Shown here one piece after another: positions 45,692 to 53,782 of a stretch of DNA of 64,000 nt; position 1 is the first letter of the stretch, and each line of letters starts with the position of its first letter. Source of the stretch: Microbulbifer variabilis (lineage in GTDB: Bacteria > Pseudomonadota > Gammaproteobacteria > Pseudomonadales > Cellvibrionaceae); contig NZ_JAIVKI010000009.1 of NCBI RefSeq assembly GCF_020524905.1, positions 111,905 to 175,904 on the forward strand, written 5' to 3'. The position numbers and the translations under genes are program-made. Under the pieces are notes generated by a model, which did not search any database, was not told the origin of the DNA, and saw only the letters and a program-made list of their open reading frames with translations.

Positions 45692-46454
45692 TTGCTTTCA
45701 CCTTAAATAATACATGCAGTGGATAGCCCTTTAGTGGGCTGAAAAATTCAGGGTCAAAGGCCAGGTGCTCATCGGTTACAGCTAATTCTTTTACCTCGGG
45801 CATATTGTTAAAGCCGGCTTGTGTCATGGCTGCGAAGTAGTGTGCGAAGGTTTTATGAACACATCGAACAGATACTGGAATACCATCTCTTCGCCAGATT
45901 TTACCCTCAAAGGTTTGATTAATACCGTCGAGATAGGATTTATCTCCATGCTCAAAGTAAAATGGAGGGGTTTCTTCCCTCATAAACGGAAGGCAGGGGT
46001 GGGGTACGGTGAAGACGAAAGTACCACCAGGAGTTAATAGTGAGTGTACTTTACTCATTACCTGGGTCATCTCTTCGATGGTTAGGTAATTAAATAGGAA
46101 AACAGCAATAGCTTTATCGAAACTGGTTTTTGGAAATTGATCAAATGTGACCGCATTCCCCTCTGTATAGTTTGCATTAGACAGTTTTAGTTCTGCTGCC
46201 ATCATTTGCGCTTGGGAAATCATTTCAGCAGAAGAGTCGACGCCAAAAATAGACTTGGCTCCGGCTTCCAGTAGCATGCGTGATACGTAGCCTTCGCCGC
46301 AGCCAAAGTCCAATATATCCTGACCAGTGATTTCGCCTAGAGCCTCTAAAACGCGAGGTCTTGCAGTGAAATCACTCAGTAGTACTTTTTCAGACCTGAG
46401 CCAGTTGGTAGCTTGAGCATTGTAAATTGTCTCAGTTGAGATGGGTTGGTTCAT
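45684..46454 (-). CDS. Class I SAM-dependent methyltransferase
   Basis: The 256-residue protein has motif I ILDFGCGEGYVSRMLLEAG, then FGVDSSAEMISQAQ (motif II region), DKAIAVFLFNYLTIEEMTQVM and a long C-terminal domain with GGTFVFTVPHPCLPFM. That places it with small-molecule methyltransferases of the Methyltransf_11/25 type. It reads into the dioxygenase gene with an 8-bp overlap. The partner pair suggests oxidation and methylation of one metabolite, but no scaffold enzyme is visible nearby. Confidence 0.87.
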   Translation of the reverse strand: MNQPISTETIYNAQATNWLRSEKVLLSDFTARPRVLEALGEITGQDILDFGCGEGYVSRMLLEAGAKSIFGVDSSAEMISQAQMMAAELKLSNANYTEGNAVTFDQFPKTSFDKAIAVFLFNYLTIEEMTQVMSKVHSLLTPGGTFVFTVPHPCLPFMREETPPFYFEHGDKSYLDGINQTFEGKIWRRDGIPVSVRCVHKTFAHYFAAMTQAGFNNMPEVKELAVTDEHLAFDPEFFSPLKGYPLHVLFKVKAND

Positions 46455-47620
46455 CCTGAGCCACTCCTGATGTTTGGCTGATTAATAGTTTATCTTTGCT
46501 GGGGTTGATTATTTTGTTTTTATATGACCGTTTGGGGATGTCATTCAAAATAATGTAAGTAAGTGCTTCCTGGGTTAATGGTGCTAACTGAGCTCTATGT
46601 TTAATTTCCCTTTAAAATCTAACATTTTCTTTTTTATCTAAAAGATGAAATATTTGATTGAGCTTTTATTGAACTGCTAGAGAGTATCTCTGTGAGATGG
46701 AGCATGCTTTTATACTTCAATTTTTTGAGCTGATTTCAGTATACGAATTTGTATTTTTATTGGCAATTGTTAAATTCATGTTGATTTTTATTGTATATTT
46801 TTTTCTTGGCGAAACTTCAAAAATTTTTTCCTCTTGGTGGTTAGCTGCTTATACCCACTTCGGGTTAGGTGGTTTTGTGGTGTTCCGGTATGTTTGAGTT
46901 GAGTTTTTGTCTGAATGAAAGTTGTGATCTGGTGGGCCGTGCGATATTCAAAAAAATTTCACAAAAAGATACCTATTTATTTTTAGATGTCATCGTATCA
47001 ATATTGATGTCTTCTGTTGTGGGCTGATTAAGGTGAGCTGACTGAAATCATATTGGTTGTTTTTTTCTTTAATTTTGTGGGCCTGATTGGTCTTGCTTGA
47101 TTTGGATCAAGAGATCATAAGATTTGGTGCTTTTGAAGAAAATATTTGTTCGCGGGGTTGTATGTTTTAAAGTAATTGAGGTGAAGATAGTCCAGTCGAC
47201 CTTTCGGTCTCTTTGGCAGGGGAGTAAGCTCTGAGAAGACTTCCTTAAAATGAAGAGATCGAAGATAGATCGCAAAGAATTACTTACTCGTTTGAGGAAC
47301 CGGATGCAATTTGTGTGGAGTGCTCAGGCTTTGTTAACGATAGATTATAGGCGGTACATTTTGAAAGGCGGAGCAATGGGTATAGTGGGTAAAGACTATC
47401 TTCCGATGGTGTCTTGAGGTTGAGCTACAATCGCTTTTGCGACTAATTTAGTTTCTGAAGAAATCTGGCGTATGAGAAGGTGGATACCCAAACCTCTGGG
47501 AGGGTATATTGATAGTGCCCAAACTGCTAGGAGGGATGACCCGACAGAGTTATAGTTAGAACCATGAATTTTCATGTTTATCGTGCCAAAATTATAGTTC
47601 TTTGAGCCGTAAGTGGATCA
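46455..47620. other. AT-rich 1.2-kb stretch with only doubtful small frames
   Basis: Two doubtful plus-strand frames stand out. One at 46697-46897 (66 codons) would encode a very hydrophobic peptide (FVFLLAIVKFMLIFIVYFFLG). The other at 47250-47417 (55 codons, too short for usual callers) would encode a basic peptide beginning MKRSKIDRKELLTRLRNR. Neither has a strong Shine-Dalgarno box. A minus-strand frame at 47069-47275 looks like chance. The region resembles the decayed 40-43 kb stretch. Confidence 0.4.
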
Positions 47621-47866
47621 ATGATGGAATTGGAAAAAGATGTGATTAATGCAATTGAAAATGGCCAAATGATTCAAGCCATGAAATTGTTACGTGAGTC
47701 CAAGAAGGTTAACTTAAAAGAAGCAAAAATCATTGTTAATACTTATGTGCGCGAGAAAAATATACAACCCCCTCCCTCGGAAATGCCTGGTCGCGCAGGA
47801 TTAATCGGGCTCTTACTTGTTTTGGCGATTACAGGGTACCTGGCTTTTGGTCTCGGCGCGGGCTAG
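47621..47866 (+). CDS. Small membrane-anchored protein with L7/L12-C-terminal-like domain
   Basis: This is an 81-residue protein. Residues 1-45 (VINAIENGQMIQAMKLLRES, then KKVNLKEAKIIV) resemble the helical C-terminal domain of ribosomal protein L7/L12, especially the GLKEAK-like block. A proline-rich hinge (PPPSEMPG) leads to one membrane helix (LIGLLLVLAITGYLAFG) at the C terminus. Similar tail-anchored small proteins are found in other bacteria, with no known function. The tandem ATG ATG leaves a one-codon uncertainty in the start. Confidence 0.65.
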   Translation: MMELEKDVINAIENGQMIQAMKLLRESKKVNLKEAKIIVNTYVREKNIQPPPSEMPGRAGLIGLLLVLAITGYLAFGLGAG

Positions 47867-47941
47867 CCAAGCGTCTTAGCTTTTATACTACCTGATTCCT
47901 GTTATTTCTCTACTTGACCTGAATAAGGTTATCAACTACCC

Positions 47942-47970
47942 GTAGCCCTCCCTTATGGGGGCTATTGTTT
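47942..47970 (+). terminator. Possible terminator after the small membrane protein
   Basis: GTAGCCCTCCC can pair with GGGGGCTA across a TTAT loop with one bulge, followed by TTGTTT. It lies 75 bp after the stop codon at 47866. Confidence 0.4.
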
Positions 47971-48085
47971 ATCCTACTCTGAAAATATGGCATCAATATT
48001 CTGGGTTAAATCTTGAATATTTAGAATACCTTTATATCTATTACGGATTGTTTTAAAGCATCGCTACTGTTACTCGCTGTTTGGA

Positions 48086-49444
48086 ATGTTAACAATGGCT
48101 GCAACTCTTATTGACTCGCAAGTCTTTTCTGGTCTTTTTAGCTCTTCTGCAATGAGTGAGATATTTTCGGACCGGCAGAGAGTCCAGTACTACCTGGATG
48201 TGGAAGCTGCCTTAGCCAAGGTCCAGGCGCGACTTGGAATTATTCCACAAGAGGCGTCTGATGAAATTTGCAGACATTGCCATGCTGAGGAAATTGACCT
48301 TGGGCGATTGAAATCCCAAACCTCGTTGATTGGCTATCCGGTTTTGGGAGTTGTACAGCAGTTAGTTGGGCGCTGTAGTGATGGTCTTGGGCAGTGGTGT
48401 CACTGGGGTACTACAACCCAGGATATCACCGATACGGCTACCGTATTACAGATTCGCGCGGCATTAGAGTTGGTAGAAACGGAAGTGGATGCGATCGCGG
48501 ATGCACTGGCAAACCTGGCCAAGGATTATAGGGATACCCCAATGGTAGCTCGCAGTAACCTACAGCAAGCTGTACCAATTACCTTTGGCTATAAGGCGGC
48601 TGTATGGCTAGCTAGTTTCCACAGGCACCAGCAGCGCCTTGAGGAGATTAAGAAGCGTGCTTTTGTGGGGGAGTTTGGTGGTGCAGCGGGAAATCTGGCT
48701 TCTTTAGGAGAGCAGGGTCTTTTAGTGCAGGCTGGCCTTATGGAGGAACTCAACCTCGGTAAACCTCTGATTGCCTGGCATACCATGCGCGACAGGATTG
48801 CTGAAGTTGCTTGCCTGTTAGGTCTAATTACCGGCACATTGGGAAAAATAGCCCTAGATATCAAGCTGATGGCACAGACAGAAATTGGAGAGGTCACGGA
48901 ACCCTTCACCTCAGGGCGAGGAGCTTCCAGTACTATGCCGCAAAAACACAACCCCATCTCCTCGGTGTATATTAGTGGAATAGTGCCCATTGTGCGGCAG
49001 CAGGTAGCGGCTTTACTGAATGCAATGGAAGAGGATCACGAGCGAGCGTCAGGTACCTGGGAGATTGAATGGGTGGTTCTTCCTGAAATCTTCTGTTTAT
49101 CTGCTGCTGCTTTGACACAAGCCAGGTTTGCTTTAAGTGGTCTCAATGTGCACCCAGAAAACATGTTGCGAAATTTAGAAATGACGGGGGGACTGGTCTC
49201 TTCTGAAGCAGTGATGATGGGGCTCGGTCCCAAGCTTGGCCGTGAGAAAGCCCATGATCTGGTTTACAAAATTTGCTGTAAAACAATTGAGACTGGCCGC
49301 CCCTTTGCTGAGCTCTTAAAAGAAAATACTGAGATAAAAGAGGTTTTAAGTGGTAGCGAAGTGGATCATTTGCTTAATCCCAATAATTATCTGGGGCTCT
49401 GTGGTGAGATGGTAGACCAGACACTGGCCAGGAAAGATAAATGA
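48086..49444 (+). CDS. PcaB-type lyase (class II fumarase/ASL superfamily)
   Basis: This is a 452-residue enzyme of the fumarase/adenylosuccinate-lyase superfamily. The flexible-loop signature is SSTMPQKHNPISSVYISG; HWGTTTQDITDTA and GEFGGAAGNLASLG supply other active-site segments. Overall it resembles 3-carboxy-cis,cis-muconate cycloisomerase (PcaB) more than PurB or ArgH. No other beta-ketoadipate gene is close, so the true substrate may differ. The alternative in-frame ATG is 48095. It overlaps the next gene by ATGA. Confidence 0.82.
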   Translation: MLTMAATLIDSQVFSGLFSSSAMSEIFSDRQRVQYYLDVEAALAKVQARLGIIPQEASDEICRHCHAEEIDLGRLKSQTSLIGYPVLGVVQQLVGRCSDGLGQWCHWGTTTQDITDTATVLQIRAALELVETEVDAIADALANLAKDYRDTPMVARSNLQQAVPITFGYKAAVWLASFHRHQQRLEEIKKRAFVGEFGGAAGNLASLGEQGLLVQAGLMEELNLGKPLIAWHTMRDRIAEVACLLGLITGTLGKIALDIKLMAQTEIGEVTEPFTSGRGASSTMPQKHNPISSVYISGIVPIVRQQVAALLNAMEEDHERASGTWEIEWVVLPEIFCLSAAALTQARFALSGLNVHPENMLRNLEMTGGLVSSEAVMMGLGPKLGREKAHDLVYKICCKTIETGRPFAELLKENTEIKEVLSGSEVDHLLNPNNYLGLCGEMVDQTLARKDK

Positions 49445-49857
49445 AGAGTAAAACGCTATGTATTGGAGAATCTGAGCAGCTCTGTTACCAATATATAGCT
49501 GCTGTTGAGCAGGGTGACTTGGATGCATTACTGGCACTTTTCACTCCTAATGCATTGGTATCCTCTCCAATTTTTGGGGCCTGCTCTGTGAAGAGTTTTT
49601 ATGCCTATATTTTTCGCTCAATCAGCAACCGTACAATGGTTTTGAGAAATATACTTTATGGTGGGTTAAAGACCAATCAGGTTGCCATTTATCTTAGCTA
49701 TACCCGATCGGTAGAGGGTAGAGACCCAGCCACAATTGATGTGGTGGATCTCTTTGATTTAACCGATGATTTTAGTGCCTTTTCATCTGTGAAAATTATC
49801 TATGATACTGCTCCAATTCATGGAGACTTTGTACATCCCAAAAGTACCCCGCAGTAA
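49441..49857 (+). CDS. SnoaL/NTF2-like protein
   Basis: The 138-residue protein has the NTF2-like opening QYIAAVEQGDLDALLALFTPNALVSSPIFG, typical of SnoaL-like isomerases, cyclases and hydrolases. It overlaps the upstream lyase by 4 bp (ATGA), so the two are coupled and probably share a pathway. No catalytic Asp-His pair can be assigned with confidence. It converges with the large CBM2 enzyme gene. Confidence 0.75.
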   Translation: MKSKTLCIGESEQLCYQYIAAVEQGDLDALLALFTPNALVSSPIFGACSVKSFYAYIFRSISNRTMVLRNILYGGLKTNQVAIYLSYTRSVEGRDPATIDVVDLFDLTDDFSAFSSVKIIYDTAPIHGDFVHPKSTPQ

Positions 49858-49907
49858 TTCAAAGCCAGCTTTTGATCCTCATTTGTTAGAACTATTAACC
49901 GTAATAT

Positions 49908-52900
49908 TTATTGTGCTGAAACAGCAGTAAATGCCCGAAGTAACCCTGTGTTTGGTACCTTGCCAGGAATTGGGCAGTGAAAGCTTTCGGAGTGTCCATA
50001 GTTGTAGCCATATAGCAGGTTGCAGGCCATTACCTTGTGTCCAGCGGTGGTGGGGTGTACCGAGTCGCCGGTGGGTACAATATTACCTTGGTCGGCCAGG
50101 AACACTTTTGCTGAGGGAGCAATGTTAGCAACAGTACTTTTGATTTTTGTATTGTAATAGTCTGTACAGTGGTTGGATGGATCTTGACCATCCAGGTTTG
50201 TCCGACGGGGGATTGTAGAAATCACAAAAGCAATTTTTTCGTTAGGTATCCCGAGTGCATTGAGATGGTTGTATATCTTACCCACCAAAGTTGTGTTATC
50301 CCTAATGTTTTCCGTTGAAACGATACTGGCGACCACTTTATCGAGATGCTTGGCAGTTGTACTTTCTGCTTGCGGAGCAGAGTTACACTGAGTTGCGCCG
50401 TTCCTGTTGAGGTGCGTGATATCGTTTGTGCCCAATTGAATGGGCACAATAACGGCATCCGTGGCTGCCAGATTTTGGTTTAGTTGGCAGGCCTGGTTGT
50501 CTAGCCATCCCGCGCTGTTGCCGCTCTCACGGCACATTTCAGTAACTACAGAATTAAAGTAGGTGATAGAGTCAGCGCAGCTGGCAGAACTATAGCCTGC
50601 CGGGATCTGGTGGCCTGTAGGGTTGAGAAAGCACAACATATCACTGGTGCTGGCTCCTGGAATACCAGTGTGCCAATAATTTCCTGTCTTCTTTTCTATG
50701 CCATCCGGCCCGGTAGGACCGCTCACAGTGCCGATAGTCTCTATGGGCTGGCCATTGTAGCTAATGGCCAGCGCACCATTATTATCACTGCTACTCAGTG
50801 GGAAATTGGATTTCCCATCGGCGGCTTCGACAATTTGTTGCCAGATTTGAGAACGGAAACCCATAGAGTTGTAGGGAAGGGTGGTCATACCGTAGGTAAT
50901 GGAATCACCAATAAACCACAGTTTGATCTTTCCCGTTTCGCCTTGGGCCGGATTGCCAGTACCACTGGGTTGGGTACCGGTGGTAGGGGAGGTGGAAGTA
51001 TCGGAGTTACCAGCCTGGTCTGATCCATTGGCCTGGCAGATGGCGCTAAGGGTTGGCTTGCTGTTGGTTCCACTATATTCACCATTAAAGCCAAAAGCCT
51101 GAGCTTCCCCTGGCGGAATGGCATCTTGGCCACTGGCCGTCACAGAGCCTGAGTAGTCAACCACTTTCGCATTCCAAAAATGAGTGACTTTCTGGTTGCC
51201 AGGCCATTGCCATTGTACCTGCCAGGCATCCAAAGGCTGGCTGCCGGTATTGCGAATGACAACGTTAGCCATAAATCCATTGCCCCAGTCATCTTGAATG
51301 GAGTATTCGACGGTGCATTGACCGGAGGCCTGAGGTTGCGTATCGGGAGTTGAGGGTGTTGGCTCTGTGCCAGTGCCAGTGCCAGTGCCAGTGCCAGTGC
51401 CAGTGCCAGTGCTCGGAGATGCAGTTGCAGAAGATTCAAACCATTTTAGGGCGAAAGTGCGAAACTCTGACTCGGATGGTAGCTTGCCCTGCTTGGCCTG
51501 ATAGTTATTGAGATAGCTGTTGGCATCTTTGTAAAAGTTTTCGTGGGTATGATAAATCTCTTTTTTATTGCCGTTGTTATCGATCAGCCAATAACCGACA
51601 AACTCATTGATCCAGCTATCGTATTCATTTCCGTACATCTGCCAGTAGAGAATAAATGGAGAGCCCCATTCAAGAGCAGTTTTTATCACATTGCGAGACA
51701 GCATATCCTGAGCTTCACCGGAGCGGGTTCCCCAATCTTTAAACCAGGATTCCCCGTAACCGTATTCGCCGATAAACACGCGCTTTTCGAAGGGCAGTCC
51801 AGCCTTGTGTGGCAGTTTTGAACCAATATAGTCCAATGCATTAGTTAGTTCGGTATGCAAGGTGGCGAAATCGGAGTGCTTTTCTTTGGTGGTCAGATCG
51901 TAAGCAGAATAGGAAACCAAGTCGATATTGGTGTGTGGCAAGACCGCGTTGGTAATACGCTCTTTACCCTGCATAGCGGACTCCACCCGATTCACTTCAA
52001 CATAGTGGTACAAGTTGACGTTGGAGTGGGGCACATTGGCCTTGGCATCGTCAATGGCTTTTTGGCGGATATTCAGCCAGTCGATTAATCCCTGTATACG
52101 CAGCGGGTCGATTTTCTGCTGGCTATCATCCCGTGTTCCATCGGCTTTTTGTACTAGGTTCCAGTCGCCTTCCCAGTGACCAATCATAAAAGTCTTACCG
52201 GAACCGTTGTATTGCGTTAGCAGGTACTCCGCCATCGCATAAATTTTATCGTATTGCCAAGTGAGCTCTTCTTGGGACATTCCTTTATTATCCATCCAAG
52301 ACCCAGAGTCCTCCACCCAGAACATATAGTAGGAGAAGTCCATATCCAGTACTTCCCGGTAAGCGGGTACTTCCTCCAGCATACGTTTGAATTGGTAGTC
52401 CAGACCTTTGCCCCTAAGTTCATCGTACAAGCCGGTGGAAAGGGCGATTTTAAGCAGGTTAGAGCCCATTGCACGGATGGCCTTGGCGGATTCCACCAGG
52501 GAGCCTTCGCCGGTGAAACTGTATTTGGGGCTAATAGTCTGGGTGCCCAGAATATAGTTGTAGCTTTCCAGGGCCGACAGGGTCGTATTGGTTTTTGGTG
52601 GCTCCGTCGGTGTTGACGGAGGTATTTGCTGGTTATCACAACTGGCGTTAATTTTGGCTGGAACCTGCGCACCTCCGGAGTAGGCGATATTGAAGCCAAA
52701 AGAGCGGGCCTCACCTACAGGGATATTGGCAAATTCGCCGGTCCCTTCAGCGGAGGCAGCATTGCCGCTTTGTGAAACCTTTGCATTCCAGGAGCCGTCG
52801 ATCACCTGGTCTCCAGGCCACTGCCAGGAAACGTCCCAGCCGTTAATAGGTTCTGGACCGGTATTGCGCACTACTACAGAGGCCATATAGCCATTGTCCC

Positions 52901-53009
52901 ATTGGCTCTGTACAACCATGTTCACTTCGCAGTTGGTTGCCGCCATTGAGAAAGGTGTGATACCTAGTAGTAGGGAAGTTAAGCCCGTTTTAAAAAATCT
53001 TACACGCAT
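49908..53009 (-). CDS. Secreted multidomain enzyme: CBM2 - glycosidase-like barrel - CBM2 - SGNH hydrolase
   Basis: The product has 1033 residues. A signal peptide covers about 1-23. A CBM2 cellulose/chitin-binding domain follows (about 26-125; MVVQSQWDNGYMASVVVRNTG, WDVSWQWPGDQ). After a Pro/Thr linker comes a barrel-like domain (about 140-530) with likely catalytic glutamates in YHYVEVNRVES and VFIGEYGYGES. A (Thr-Gly)n linker leads to a second CBM2 (about 560-660) and then an SGNH/GDSL hydrolase (about 690-1020) with block I FIGDSITYG, block III IQLGTNDITHLN and block V DSVHPTTAGH. It is exported and may both hydrolyse and deacylate a plant or algal polysaccharide. I cannot assign the barrel to a GH family. 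Confidence 0.85.
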   Translation of the reverse strand: MRVRFFKTGLTSLLLGITPFSMAATNCEVNMVVQSQWDNGYMASVVVRNTGPEPINGWDVSWQWPGDQVIDGSWNAKVSQSGNAASAEGTGEFANIPVGEARSFGFNIAYSGGAQVPAKINASCDNQQIPPSTPTEPPKTNTTLSALESYNYILGTQTISPKYSFTGEGSLVESAKAIRAMGSNLLKIALSTGLYDELRGKGLDYQFKRMLEEVPAYREVLDMDFSYYMFWVEDSGSWMDNKGMSQEELTWQYDKIYAMAEYLLTQYNGSGKTFMIGHWEGDWNLVQKADGTRDDSQQKIDPLRIQGLIDWLNIRQKAIDDAKANVPHSNVNLYHYVEVNRVESAMQGKERITNAVLPHTNIDLVSYSAYDLTTKEKHSDFATLHTELTNALDYIGSKLPHKAGLPFEKRVFIGEYGYGESWFKDWGTRSGEAQDMLSRNVIKTALEWGSPFILYWQMYGNEYDSWINEFVGYWLIDNNGNKKEIYHTHENFYKDANSYLNNYQAKQGKLPSESEFRTFALKWFESSATASPSTGTGTGTGTGTGTGTEPTPSTPDTQPQASGQCTVEYSIQDDWGNGFMANVVIRNTGSQPLDAWQVQWQWPGNQKVTHFWNAKVVDYSGSVTASGQDAIPPGEAQAFGFNGEYSGTNSKPTLSAICQANGSDQAGNSDTSTSPTTGTQPSGTGNPAQGETGKIKLWFIGDSITYGMTTLPYNSMGFRSQIWQQIVEAADGKSNFPLSSSDNNGALAISYNGQPIETIGTVSGPTGPDGIEKKTGNYWHTGIPGASTSDMLCFLNPTGHQIPAGYSSASCADSITYFNSVVTEMCRESGNSAGWLDNQACQLNQNLAATDAVIVPIQLGTNDITHLNRNGATQCNSAPQAESTTAKHLDKVVASIVSTENIRDNTTLVGKIYNHLNALGIPNEKIAFVISTIPRRTNLDGQDPSNHCTDYYNTKIKSTVANIAPSAKVFLADQGNIVPTGDSVHPTTAGHKVMACNLLYGYNYGHSESFHCPIPGKVPNTGLLRAFTAVSAQ
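51367..51412. repeat. Hexamer microsatellite encoding the Thr-Gly linker
   Basis: GTGCCA is repeated about 7.7 times without error. Read on the minus strand it encodes alternating Thr and Gly between the barrel and the second CBM2. A 6-bp unit keeps the frame whatever the copy number. Confidence 0.9.
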
Positions 53010-53782
53010 CTGGTAACCACTAATTATTCATTTTATGTAACCTTTCTAAGGCCCTTTAGGAACAATAAAGTTTCTTTTGAGGAGGCTTGCCCACTTATGA
53101 CTTATAGGTCTTAGCATAATTTTCTGACTTGACCTCTATTCATGGGTTATTTTTCTATAATGGTCATGATCAAAATTTTCATTCCCTCTCCATATTCTTC
53201 AGAGGTCTCATTGATCGGAAACATTTGCGGGCTTTTAGTCATTTTTGCGATTTTTCTTTTCTGACCAATGATAAGTGTGCCGCTGTTCATGCCTTTATAA
53301 GAACGCATGAGTCATCTACGTATTTCTCGATAAGATGAAATAAATGATGCTGTCAAAACTGACAGACAGAAATAATTAATTGTTATTTGTGTACGTCGTT
53401 GGGCTGGCATCATTTCGGGTTTAATAAGATCTGAATAATTTTGGCGGCCGCTGAATTCTGATAGGCATACTGAGTGGAAAAATTAGAGTATGCTGGCACC
53501 TGCGTGCCTACACAAAAAAATAATCGATTGGTGCGATCAAGGACATTGACCCTGCCCATTACTTTCCGTGATTTATCGGAATGTTAGGGCAGAGGTATCA
53601 GGAAGAGATAAAAGCCGGCGTTAGCAGTTTGTAGCTGTACTCCGGCATCCACTGGCCTGGCCAGTTTTCACCCCACAATATCAAGCTGACTTTTTGCGGA
53701 AGGGATCAACTTTTTGGCGCTTTAGAGCCATTGAGAGAAGGCCATTGAGGCAACTTTCAGTTTAAAAGACTATGGAGAAAAA
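53010..53782. other. Intergenic region between the CBM2 enzyme and ceramidase genes
   Basis: About 770 bp between divergent genes. I find no convincing gene; the 69-codon frame at 53129-53338 has no Shine-Dalgarno box or motif. Promoters for both secreted enzymes must lie here. The GC content rises toward 53600. Confidence 0.5.

Noticed and set aside
53129..53338. 69-codon frame between the CBM2 enzyme and ceramidase genes
   Set aside because: It has no start signal or motif; the composition is typical of non-coding sequence.
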